A DNA stretch of 64,000 bases, taken from positions 124,001 through 188,000 of the forward strand of contig CBDFMR010000003.1 of the NCBI GenBank assembly GCA_965249765.1. Direction: 5' to 3'. Position numbers and translations under genes: made by a program. The DNA comes from CBDFMR01 sp965249765. Its GTDB lineage: Bacteria; Bacteroidota; Bacteroidia; Chitinophagales; Saprospiraceae. A model generated the notes under the pieces. It was given only the letters and a program-made list of their open reading frames with translations, had not been told where the DNA came from and searched no databases. Positions 16,684 to 25,823 of the stretch are shown here, one piece after another. Position 1 is the stretch's first letter; the number at the start of each line of letters is the position of its first letter.

Positions 16684-16725
16684 TAGGCTTGATCTGTTCC
16701 TTGGAACAGACAAGCCTATTGCTGT
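16684..16725 (+). terminator. hairpin attenuator between rplL and rpoB
   Basis: TAGGCTTG-at-CTGTTCC pairs with GGAACAG-a-CAAGCCTA around a short loop and is followed by TTGCTGTTTTTG. The stem is long, but the T tract is interrupted. It is therefore best read as a partial terminator that lowers rpoBC transcription relative to rplL, as is known at the same spot in Escherichia coli. Confidence 0.75.
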
Positions 16726-16801
16726 TTTTGCTCGACCCTACTACTGACTACCTTTTTGAAAATTGCAGTGCTAGAAACTGTCTAACTATAAAAATATAAG
16801 C

Positions 16802-19800
16802 ATGGCCTCAGCTCAAGTCGCTCAAGCAAAAGAAAGAATCAATTTTGGTAAGATTAAGTTAGCCGATGAATATCCAGATTTACTGGAAATTCAGCTCAAG
16901 TCTTTTCAAGAGTTCTTCCAATTGGAGACAACTCCTGAAAACAGAAATAGTGAAGGCCTTTACCGCGTCTTTCAAGAGAATTTCCCCATAACTGATGCTA
17001 GAAATATTTTCGTACTGGAATTTCTCGACTACTTTATTGACCCTCCTCGATACAGCATCAAAGAGTGTATGCAAAGAGGTCTTACCTATAGTGTTCCACT
17101 GAAGGCTAAACTTCGCCTTTCATGTAATGATGAGGAGCACGTAGATTTTGAGACTATTGTACAGGATGTATTTTTAGGAAACATCCCTTATATGACATCT
17201 AAGGGCACATTTGTCATCAATGGTGCGGAACGTGTAGTTGTATCACAGTTACATAGATCACCAGGTGTATTCTTCAGTCAGAGCTTTCACCCTAATGGAT
17301 CAAAACTGTATTCAGCAAGAGTCATCCCTTTTAAGGGAGCTTGGATGGAGTTTGCTACTGACATCAATACTGTGATGTACGCTTACATTGATCGTAAAAA
17401 GAAATTCCCTGTCACCACACTATTAAGGGCGATAGGATATGATTCTGATAAAGATATATTGGACCTCTTTGACTTGGCAGAGGAAATAAAGGCAGATAAA
17501 AGGTCACTTAAAAAAGCCATAGGTAGAAAGCTTGCTGCAAGGGTTTTGAGAAAATGGACTGAGGACTTTGTGGATGAAGATACAGGAGAGGTAGTCACTA
17601 TCGAGAGAAACGAAATTATCCTGGAAAGGGATGTAGTCCTCGATGAGGAAAACATGGTACTTATTCTGGAAGCATCGGTAGAGACCATCATCTTACAGAA
17701 AGAAGATATTGAAGTAGATTATACGATCATATACAATACATTACAGAAGGACGTTTCGTCGTCAGAAGTAGAGGCAGTAACTCAGATCTATCGTCAGCTT
17801 AGAGGTACTGACCCACCTGATGAGGATACTGCACGTGGGATTATCGATAAGTTATTTTTCTCTGACAAGAGATACAACTTAGGTGATGTAGGCCGATATA
17901 AGATCAATAGAAAATTAAATCTTGATACTGACCGTGAGACTTTGGTACTTACCAAGGATGACATTATTCATATTGTGAAATACCTTGTAGAGTTGATCAA
18001 TCAGAAAGCAGAGCTTGATGACATAGATCACTTAAGCAACAGAAGGGTAAGAACAGTTGGTGAGCAGCTTTATGCTCAGTTTGGTGTAGGTCTCGCGCGT
18101 ATGGCACGGACCATCCGTGAGAGGATGAATGTACGGGATAATGAGGTGTTCACGCCTATTGATTTGATCAATGCTCGTACGCTATCATCCGTTATTAATT
18201 CATTCTTTGGTACAAGTCAATTGTCACAGTTCCTTGATCAAACAAACCCACTATCCGAGATCACTCATAAGAGAAGAATATCGGCTCTGGGACCTGGAGG
18301 ATTATCTAGAGAAAGAGCGGGATTTGAGGTAAGAGACGTCCATTATAGTCACTATGGTAGATTGTGTACAATTGAGACACCTGAAGGCCCTAACATTGGA
18401 CTTATATCCACACTCTGCGTTCACGCTAAAGTGAATAAAATGGGCTTCCTAGAAACTCCTTATAGAAGAGTAGAGAAAGGAAAAGTAGCAGTTAAATCTA
18501 CTTCTGAATACCTCTCAGCTGAGATGGAAGATTTTAAGAAGATTGCTCAGGCCAATGCTCCTATAAGGGAGTCAGGTGCTTTTGTTCATAATAGAATTAA
18601 GTGTAGAGAACATGGTGATTTCCCTGTACTCGCGCCCAAAGAAATCGAGTATATGGATGTTGCACCTAACCAGATTGTAGGTGTCTCAGCATCGTTGATA
18701 CCTTTCTTAGAAAATGATGATGCCAACCGTGCTTTGATGGGATCAAACATGCAACGTCAGGCGGTGCCTCTCGTCAGACCTAAGTCACCAGTAGTCGGGA
18801 CTGGTCTTGAAAAGAAGGTAGCACAGGATTCTCGTATGCTCATCAATGCAGAAGGAAAGGGAGTCGTAGAGTACGTTGATGCCAATGAGATTCGAATAAA
18901 GTATGATAGATCGGCAGATGACAACTTGATTTCATTTACTGACAATACAAAGACATATAGTCTTACAAAGTTTCGTAGAACAAACCAAGGTACTTGTATA
19001 AATCTAAAGCCCATTGTAAGGAAGGGAGATAGAGTACGGAAAGGTACATTGCTTTGTGATGGTTATGCAACGGAGAAAGGAGAATTAGCTTTGGGTCAAA
19101 ACCTGATGGTTGCATTCATGCCCTGGAAAGGATACAACTTTGAGGATGCAATTGTGATCTCAGAGAGGGTAGTGCGTGAGGATGTATTTACATCAATCCA
19201 TATCGAGAACTTTGAGATGGATGTACGAGACACTAAACTAGGAGAAGAAGAACTGACCAATGATATTCCTAACGTAAGTGAAGAGGCTACCAAAGATCTT
19301 GATGAAAACGGTATTATTAGAGTAGGAGCCTGGGTAAAAGAAGGAGATATTCTTATTGGAAAAATTACTCCTAAGGGAGAGTCTGATCCTACACCGGAAG
19401 AAAAGCTACTTCGTGCCATTTTTGGTGACAAGGCTGGTGATGTTAAAGATGCTTCAATGAAAGCTAAGCCATCAACACAAGGTGTCATCATTGACAAGCA
19501 ATTGTTTGCCCGTGCCAAGAAGGATAAATTCCAAAAACTACAAGAGAAGGAATTGCTATCGAAGTTGGATGACAGACATGCGGTGTCATTGAATGAATTG
19601 AAGACGATATTGATTGATAAAGTTACCAAGCTCACCAAAGGAATGGTGTCACAGGGAGTGACGTCTATATATAATGAAGAGCTTGTCAAGAAAGGAGCCA
19701 AGTTTACCACGAAGACACTGAAGAGTATAGATTACTCACAGGTCGACTACACTAACTGGACGTCGAGTAAAAAGGCCAATGGTCTGATCGCTCAATTGCT

Positions 19801-20617
19801 ACATAACTATTCCATCAAACTCAATGAAGAAATAGGACGATATAAGCGCGAGAATTTCAATATCAGCATAGGTGATGAGTTGCCTGCAGGTGTATTGAAA
19901 CTTGCCAAAGTATACATGGCTAAGAAGAGGAAACTGAAAGTAGGAGATAAGCTTGCGGGACGTCACGGAAACAAAGGAATTGTTTCACGAATAGTACGTC
20001 AGGAAGACATGCCATTCCTAGAGGATGGTACTCCTGTAGATATCGTACTCAACCCACTAGGTGTACCATCAAGGATGAACCTCGGACAGATTTTCGAGAC
20101 AGTACTTGGTTGGGCTGGTGTGAAATTGGGAGAAAAGTTTGCCACACCGATATTCGATGGTGCTGATCTAGACGAGATTGATCAGTTTGTTCAGAAGGCT
20201 AACCTACCGAAACTCGGACAGACATATCTGTACGATGGAGGTACAGGTGATAGATTCCATCAACAAGCTACTGTAGGCGTGATCTACATGCTCAAGCTAT
20301 CTCACATGGTAGACGATAAGATGCATGCCAGATCGATAGGACCTTACAGTCTTATTACTCAGCAACCACTTGGTGGTAAGGCTCAGTTTGGAGGCCAGAG
20401 ATTTGGGGAGATGGAAGTATGGGCGCTGGAGGCATTCGGTGCATCCAATATCCTCAGAGAACTGCTTACTCTTAAGTCCGATGACATTGTGGGTAGAGCG
20501 AAGACTTACGAGGCTATCGTAAAAGGAGATAATCTACCTGAGCCGAATATTCCAGAATCATTCAATGTACTTGTACATGAATTGAGAGGGTTGGCACTGG
20601 ACATTAAATTTGATTAA
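16802..20617 (+). CDS. rpoB: DNA-directed RNA polymerase subunit beta
   Basis: A 1271-residue beta subunit. The rifampicin pocket region reads SQLSQFLDQTNPLSEITHKR followed by RISALGPGGLSRERAGFEV, with the Asp, His and Ser positions linked to resistance all in the sensitive state. One departure is Thr523 in GRLCTIETPEGPNIGLIS, where most bacteria have Pro. Other universal motifs are FMPWKGYNFEDAIVISE, GDKLAGRHGNKGIVS and the C-terminal GGKAQFGGQRFGEMEVWALE. It is the first gene after the attenuator hairpin and lies 26 bp before rpoC. Confidence 0.99.
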   Translation: MASAQVAQAKERINFGKIKLADEYPDLLEIQLKSFQEFFQLETTPENRNSEGLYRVFQENFPITDARNIFVLEFLDYFIDPPRYSIKECMQRGLTYSVPLKAKLRLSCNDEEHVDFETIVQDVFLGNIPYMTSKGTFVINGAERVVVSQLHRSPGVFFSQSFHPNGSKLYSARVIPFKGAWMEFATDINTVMYAYIDRKKKFPVTTLLRAIGYDSDKDILDLFDLAEEIKADKRSLKKAIGRKLAARVLRKWTEDFVDEDTGEVVTIERNEIILERDVVLDEENMVLILEASVETIILQKEDIEVDYTIIYNTLQKDVSSSEVEAVTQIYRQLRGTDPPDEDTARGIIDKLFFSDKRYNLGDVGRYKINRKLNLDTDRETLVLTKDDIIHIVKYLVELINQKAELDDIDHLSNRRVRTVGEQLYAQFGVGLARMARTIRERMNVRDNEVFTPIDLINARTLSSVINSFFGTSQLSQFLDQTNPLSEITHKRRISALGPGGLSRERAGFEVRDVHYSHYGRLCTIETPEGPNIGLISTLCVHAKVNKMGFLETPYRRVEKGKVAVKSTSEYLSAEMEDFKKIAQANAPIRESGAFVHNRIKCREHGDFPVLAPKEIEYMDVAPNQIVGVSASLIPFLENDDANRALMGSNMQRQAVPLVRPKSPVVGTGLEKKVAQDSRMLINAEGKGVVEYVDANEIRIKYDRSADDNLISFTDNTKTYSLTKFRRTNQGTCINLKPIVRKGDRVRKGTLLCDGYATEKGELALGQNLMVAFMPWKGYNFEDAIVISERVVREDVFTSIHIENFEMDVRDTKLGEEELTNDIPNVSEEATKDLDENGIIRVGAWVKEGDILIGKITPKGESDPTPEEKLLRAIFGDKAGDVKDASMKAKPSTQGVIIDKQLFARAKKDKFQKLQEKELLSKLDDRHAVSLNELKTILIDKVTKLTKGMVSQGVTSIYNEELVKKGAKFTTKTLKSIDYSQVDYTNWTSSKKANGLIAQLLHNYSIKLNEEIGRYKRENFNISIGDELPAGVLKLAKVYMAKKRKLKVGDKLAGRHGNKGIVSRIVRQEDMPFLEDGTPVDIVLNPLGVPSRMNLGQIFETVLGWAGVKLGEKFATPIFDGADLDEIDQFVQKANLPKLGQTYLYDGGTGDRFHQQATVGVIYMLKLSHMVDDKMHARSIGPYSLITQQPLGGKAQFGGQRFGEMEVWALEAFGASNILRELLTLKSDDIVGRAKTYEAIVKGDNLPEPNIPESFNVLVHELRGLALDIKFD

Positions 20618-20643
20618 TTAATATTCTAAGAATAAAAAAGCAT

Positions 20644-23600
20644 ATGCCTTTTAAAAAGAATATCAATAGAAAGACGGCTAATTTTGAGTCTATCACCATC
20701 AGTCTGACATCTCCTGATGACATACTGGAAAGATCATATGGTGAAGTTTTGAAGCCTGAAACCATCAATTATCGATCATACAAACCTGAGAGAGATGGTT
20801 TGTTTTGTGAAAGAATTTTTGGACCTGTTAAGGATTACGAATGTTACTGCGGAAAGTATAAGAGAATAAGATATAAGGGTATTGTATGTGATAGATGTGG
20901 TGTAGAGGTGACAGAGAAGAAGGTACGTCGTGAGAGAATGGGCCACATCAAGCTCGTTGTTCCTGTTGTACACATTTGGTTCTTTAAATCACTGCCAAAC
21001 AAGATTGGATATCTTCTAGGATTGAGTTCTAAGAAACTCGAGTCTATCATTTACTACGAAAGATATGTAGTAATACAAGAAGGAGGTGCCTTGGGTGCAG
21101 AAGGAGAACCACTCACTAAGATGGATCTCATTACGGAGGAAGAGTATTTTGAAGTATTGGAGTCATTGCCACCGGAAAATCAACTCTTAGAAGATACGGA
21201 TCCCAATAAGTTTGTTGCAAAGATGGGTGCCGAGGCAGTCCATGATCTACTCGAGAGACTTCAACTCGATGAGCTTAGTTATACGCTCAGACATCAGGCG
21301 GCCAATGAAACTTCTCAGCAGAGAAAATCTGAGGCTCTTAAGAGGCTTAGAGTAGTAGAAGCTTTCAGAGATGGACATACAAGGATGGAGAATAAGCCAG
21401 AGTGGACCATCATCCAGTACCTTCCAGTTATTCCACCAGAACTGAGGCCTCTTGTGCCACTGGATGGTGGACGATTTGCGAGTTCAGATTTGAATGACCT
21501 CTACAGAAGAGTCATTATTAGAAATAATAGATTAAAGAGACTCCTTGAGATAAAGGCACCTGAAGTTATTCTCAGAAATGAGAAACGTATGCTACAGGAG
21601 GCTGTTGACTCGTTATTTGACAATTCGAGAAAATCAAATGCCGTAAAAGCTGAGGGAGGAAGATCTCTTAAGTCTTTGAGTGATGTGTTGAAAGGAAAGC
21701 AAGGTAGATTTAGACAAAATCTTCTTGGAAAGCGTGTGGATTATTCGGGTAGATCAGTGATAGTCGTTGGTCCTACATTGAAGCTACATGAGTGCGGTCT
21801 ACCTAAAGGTATGGCGGCTGAGTTGTTCAAGCCATTCGTGATAAGGAAACTGATCGAGCGAGGAATTGTAAAAACTGTAAAATCAGCAAAGAAGCTAGTA
21901 GAAAGGAAGGACCCAGCCATATGGGAAATCCTTGAGAATATATTGAAGGGACATCCTATCTTACTTAACCGTGCCCCTACGTTGCACAGGTTATCGATTC
22001 AGGCATTCCAGCCTAAATTGATTGAGGGCAAGGCCATCCAGTTGCACCCGTTGGTTTGTGGTGCTTTCAACGCCGACTTTGATGGTGACCAGATGGCGGT
22101 ACACGTACCTCTGAGCCATGCAGCGATCCTTGAAGCTCAGTTGTTGATGTTGTCAGCACACAACATTCTCAACCCTCAGGATGGATCACCTATAGCTCTT
22201 CCTTCTCAGGATATGGTTCTTGGGCTTTATTATCTGACAAAGGCTCTACCAGTATCTACTACTAAGAAAGATAGATCCCGAGGTGAAGGAACGACGTTTT
22301 ACTCCGCCGAGGAGGTCATGATTGCTTTCAATGAAGGACAGGCGGAATTGCATGCTCCTGTGAAGGTAAAGGCCATGGTGGATGATGGAACAGGAACTGG
22401 CAATCTTGTGCTCAAGGTGATAGATACAACTGTAGGTAGAGTTATATTTAACAAATCTGTTCCAGAGACAGTACCTTACGTCAATGATTTACTGACAAAA
22501 AGAAACCTGAAGAGAGTAATTGGTAATATTATTAAAATTACCGACTTGTCAGTAACTGCTATATTTTTAGATGAGATCAAGGAATTAGGGTTCTATTGGT
22601 CCTTTAGAGGCGGATTATCATTTAATCTAGGAGACTTGATTAACCCTACTATCAAGGAGAAGACGCTTGTTGAAGCTCAAGATGAAGTAGATGAGGTATG
22701 GGAAAATTATAATATGGGACTTATTACGTCCAATGAGCGATACAATCAGGTGATTGATAAATGGACTTTTGCCGATAATAAGATTACTGAGAATCTTATG
22801 GTTGAATTAGCAGAGCACAAAAGAGGATTCAATTCTGTGTACATGATGCTTGATTCAGGAGCAAGGGGTTCTAAACAACAGATCAAGCAACTATGTGGAT
22901 TGAGGGGATTGATGGCCAAGCCAAGGAAATCCGGAGATACAGGAGGAGCTATTATTGAGAATCCGATCCTTGCCAATTTTGTGGAAGGATTATCTGTACT
23001 TGAATACTTTATATCCACCCACGGTGCTCGTAAGGGTCTGGCGGATACAGCACTGAAAACAGCTGATGCAGGTTACTTGACTAGAAGACTGGTGGATGTA
23101 TCTCAGGATGTCGTGATTACAGAGAAAGACTGTGAGACATTAAGGGGTATAGATACTACATCACTTAAAGAAAACGACAAAGAGATACAGTCTCTTTCTG
23201 CACGAATCGAAGGCAGATATTCGCTTGAGGATATTAATCATCCCGAGACAGAGGAGCTGCTAGTATCAGCAGGGCAGTATATTACGCACGAAATCGCTGA
23301 GACTATACAGGATTCTGATGTTGAGATAGTGACAATACGTTCAGTTCTCACTTGCAATGCACCGGTTGGTGTGTGTGAGAAGTGCTACGGTAAAAACCTC
23401 GCTACAGGTCGTATTGCGGAGAAAGGAGATGCTGTCGGGATCATTGCTGCACAAAGTATCGGTGAGCCGGGAACACAGCTTACTCTTCGTACCTTCCACG
23501 TTGGGGGTATTGCATCAGTCACAAAGACGGAGAGCGAGATCACATCGAAGTTTAACGGTATTGTAGAATTTGACAATATCAAGACCATATCTCAGAAGGA

Positions 23601-24966
23601 AAATAATGTTAAGCAAGAGGTTGTTTTATCTCGTTCGGGTGAATTGAGAATCATCGATCCTGAGACGAAGAAAGTCTTGTCTTCATCACATATTCCTTAT
23701 GGATCTACATTGCTAGCCAAGGATAAGAAAAAGATCAAGGAAGGTGATATCATATGTCAATGGGACCCGTTCAACGCAGTAATCATTTCTGAGTTTTCAG
23801 GAATCATCAAGTTTGAAGAAATAGAGGAAGGAGTCACATTTAGAATAGAGAGAGATGATCAGACAGGATACGTAGAGAAGGTCATAGTGGAATCAAAGAG
23901 TAAGAAGAAAATCCCTACGGTAAAGGTGGTCAATGCACGAGGTCAAGAGCGCAAAGCTTATAATCTACCCGTGGGAGCATATCTAGCCATAGAGGAAGGT
24001 ACTGAAGTGGCAGCAGGGCAGAGGATAGCTAAGATACCTCGTAAACTGGGTAAGATTCAAGATATTACGGGTGGTCTGCCTAGGGTAACTGAGTTGTTTG
24101 AAGCTCGTAATCCATCTAACCCTGCGGTGACTTCTATGATTGATGGAATTGTTTCCTTCGGTAAGATAAAGAGAGGTAATCGAGAAGTCTTTATTGAAGA
24201 CGAGAAGACAGGTAAGAAGTATAAAAATCTCATCGGTCTTTCTAAGCACATCCTTGTGCAGGAAGGTGATTTTGTGAGAGCTGGTGATCAGCTATCTGAT
24301 GGGGCTATTGCACCTGAAGATATCCTCAACATCAAAGGATCATTTGCAGTACAGCAGTATCTCGTTAATGGTGTGCAGGAGGTCTATCGATCTCAGGGTA
24401 TTGCGATCAACGATAAGCACATAGAAGTGATAGTAAGACAAATGATGAAGAGATTACTTATTGAAGACAGCGGAGATACTAGATTCCTCGAAGGTGAAGC
24501 GATCGAAAAGCTTGACTTCCTTGACGAAAACGACTGGATATTTGACAAGAAGGTTGTTACTGAGCCAGGTGGGTCAGCTACTATGAAACCTGGACAGATA
24601 GTAAGTATCCGGCAGCTGAGAGAAGAGAATTCACAACTCAAGAGGGAGGATAAGACTTTAGTGCAATTTAGAGATGCTGTAGCGTCTACATCAAAACCTA
24701 TATTGCAAGGTATTACCAAAGCATCTTTGGGAACCAAGAGTTGGATCAGTGCAGCATCATTCCAGGAGACGACCAAGGTGCTAAGTACGGCAGCCATCAC
24801 CGCTAAGCGTGACGACCTCAATGGACTTAAGGAAAACGTGATTGTTGGAAAAAATATTCCTGCTGGAACGGGTTATAAGTCTTACAAGGAAATCCTTGTT
24901 ACTCCTAAGAAAGAAGTGTACGTAGAGGAAAGTACAGACGCTTTAGAGGAAGAGGTTGCAGAATAA
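20644..24966 (+). CDS. rpoC: DNA-directed RNA polymerase subunit beta'
   Basis: A 1440-residue beta' subunit. The N-terminal zinc ribbon is CYCGKYKRIRYKGIVCDRCG (about residues 66-85). The clamp/switch region reads RFRQNLLGKRVDYSGRSVI. The catalytic Mg-binding loop NADFDGDQMAVH is near residue 476. The second zinc site is CNAPVGVCEKCYG near residue 905, and the trigger loop region contains EPGTQLTLRTFHVGG. The C-terminal part, with an acidic tail (ESTDALEEEVAE), is typical of Bacteroidota. A hairpin terminator closes the operon. Confidence 0.99.
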   Translation: MPFKKNINRKTANFESITISLTSPDDILERSYGEVLKPETINYRSYKPERDGLFCERIFGPVKDYECYCGKYKRIRYKGIVCDRCGVEVTEKKVRRERMGHIKLVVPVVHIWFFKSLPNKIGYLLGLSSKKLESIIYYERYVVIQEGGALGAEGEPLTKMDLITEEEYFEVLESLPPENQLLEDTDPNKFVAKMGAEAVHDLLERLQLDELSYTLRHQAANETSQQRKSEALKRLRVVEAFRDGHTRMENKPEWTIIQYLPVIPPELRPLVPLDGGRFASSDLNDLYRRVIIRNNRLKRLLEIKAPEVILRNEKRMLQEAVDSLFDNSRKSNAVKAEGGRSLKSLSDVLKGKQGRFRQNLLGKRVDYSGRSVIVVGPTLKLHECGLPKGMAAELFKPFVIRKLIERGIVKTVKSAKKLVERKDPAIWEILENILKGHPILLNRAPTLHRLSIQAFQPKLIEGKAIQLHPLVCGAFNADFDGDQMAVHVPLSHAAILEAQLLMLSAHNILNPQDGSPIALPSQDMVLGLYYLTKALPVSTTKKDRSRGEGTTFYSAEEVMIAFNEGQAELHAPVKVKAMVDDGTGTGNLVLKVIDTTVGRVIFNKSVPETVPYVNDLLTKRNLKRVIGNIIKITDLSVTAIFLDEIKELGFYWSFRGGLSFNLGDLINPTIKEKTLVEAQDEVDEVWENYNMGLITSNERYNQVIDKWTFADNKITENLMVELAEHKRGFNSVYMMLDSGARGSKQQIKQLCGLRGLMAKPRKSGDTGGAIIENPILANFVEGLSVLEYFISTHGARKGLADTALKTADAGYLTRRLVDVSQDVVITEKDCETLRGIDTTSLKENDKEIQSLSARIEGRYSLEDINHPETEELLVSAGQYITHEIAETIQDSDVEIVTIRSVLTCNAPVGVCEKCYGKNLATGRIAEKGDAVGIIAAQSIGEPGTQLTLRTFHVGGIASVTKTESEITSKFNGIVEFDNIKTISQKENNVKQEVVLSRSGELRIIDPETKKVLSSSHIPYGSTLLAKDKKKIKEGDIICQWDPFNAVIISEFSGIIKFEEIEEGVTFRIERDDQTGYVEKVIVESKSKKKIPTVKVVNARGQERKAYNLPVGAYLAIEEGTEVAAGQRIAKIPRKLGKIQDITGGLPRVTELFEARNPSNPAVTSMIDGIVSFGKIKRGNREVFIEDEKTGKKYKNLIGLSKHILVQEGDFVRAGDQLSDGAIAPEDILNIKGSFAVQQYLVNGVQEVYRSQGIAINDKHIEVIVRQMMKRLLIEDSGDTRFLEGEAIEKLDFLDENDWIFDKKVVTEPGGSATMKPGQIVSIRQLREENSQLKREDKTLVQFRDAVASTSKPILQGITKASLGTKSWISAASFQETTKVLSTAAITAKRDDLNGLKENVIVGKNIPAGTGYKSYKEILVTPKKEVYVEESTDALEEEVAE

Positions 24967-24989
24967 GCAGATAACGACTTTATAATATT

Positions 24990-25021
24990 AAAAAGGCTGG
25001 CTCGATGAGCTGGCCTTTTTT
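24990..25021 (+). terminator. intrinsic terminator after rpoC
   Basis: AAAAAGGCTGGCTC pairs with GAGCTGGCCTTTTT around GAT, with two G-T wobbles, and is followed by a T run. It ends the secE-rpoC transcription unit. Confidence 0.92.
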
Positions 25022-25050
25022 GTAGATTTATGTTGATGCGAGTCATTTCT

Positions 25051-25236
25051 TCTATTAGAAAGACACCCTATAACTCAGATTAGGGATGAAAAGAGCTTCA
25101 CGAAACTCTTCGGCCTCATGGGGCTATAGATTGAACCGATGTCCTTGAAACTCTTTGTAGTTAGTAGCTATTGAGAATTTCCAAGGAAAGATATCTAACT
25201 CCTAAGAAGGGAGAGTACCATGAGAATTTAGATGTC
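25051..25236 (-). pseudogene. possible C-terminal remnant of an outer-membrane protein
   Basis: On the minus strand a short stretch reads EEFREALFIPNLSYRVSF and a TAA stop near 25051-25053. That looks like the last strand of an outer-membrane barrel, ending in an aromatic residue. Upstream, the frame breaks (PHEAEEF after a stop) and the sequence ends at the inverted repeat of the transposon scar at 25237. It may be the stump of a gene destroyed by that insertion. The evidence is one short peptide, so this is speculative. Apart from it I see nothing in 25022-25236. Confidence 0.25.
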
Positions 25237-25433
25237 TTAACCCACATTGCGCAAATGAGACAAGAATTGAGTTGTAAGTGTTAAAATTGCGATTAAATTT
25301 CAATAATTGTTGATCACTATTGTGTCATGAATTCCTAGAAAGTTAGTAAATACAAAGGATTTGGATTTTCGATTATGCTTTGTAGTACACAGGGGAGTTG
25401 TTTATATGGTTTAGACGTAGATAGCTTTGTAAG

Positions 25434-25823
25434 ATGTATTTCAAAGCTAGTGGCAGAACAAATCCTAAGACCAAAAGACACGAAGGCTATTATAGGTTGG
25501 TTGAGAGTTATCGTAATTCTATGGGTCGGGTATGTCACAGAACTATTCTTAATGTAGGTTTCTTAGAAGATATTTTGACATCTGCGCAGCTCAAAATGGT
25601 TGCAAGAACATTGACTGATATTTATGAAAACCAGCAATCAGTATTTGATCAAGCTGATGTCCTGATTGAAAAATGGGTAACAAGATTGTGGTCTAGGATC
25701 GTCGGAGAAAAACGATTTGAAGGTGAATTGCAAAAGATCAAAAAAGCATTGACAAAGAAAGGGGGCACTAAAACAGTAGAAAAAGTAAACCAAAGAATAG
25801 GAAGAGCAAAACAAAGGTATCCA
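25434..25823 (+). pseudogene. IS1634-like transposase of the outer element, N-terminal piece
   Basis: It starts MYFKASGRTNPKTKRHEGYY and continues RLVESYRNSMGRVCHRTILN, the typical N-terminus of one branch of IS1634-like transposases. It proceeds through about 130 residues to GRAKQRYP. There it is cut by the inner element, whose first bases add LDFDTF and a stop. The continuation (RYPSAQVRYNITLTNDK) resumes at 27581 beyond the inner element, inside the second copy of the target duplication. Confidence 0.75.
25741..25823. repeat. 83-bp direct repeat (target duplication), left copy
   Basis: AAAAAGCATTGACAAAG through GGTATCCA is repeated at 27507-27588 with a single 1-base deletion. The two copies abut the two ends of the inner IS, so they are its target duplication. 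Such long duplications are reported for the IS1634 family. Confidence 0.9.
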
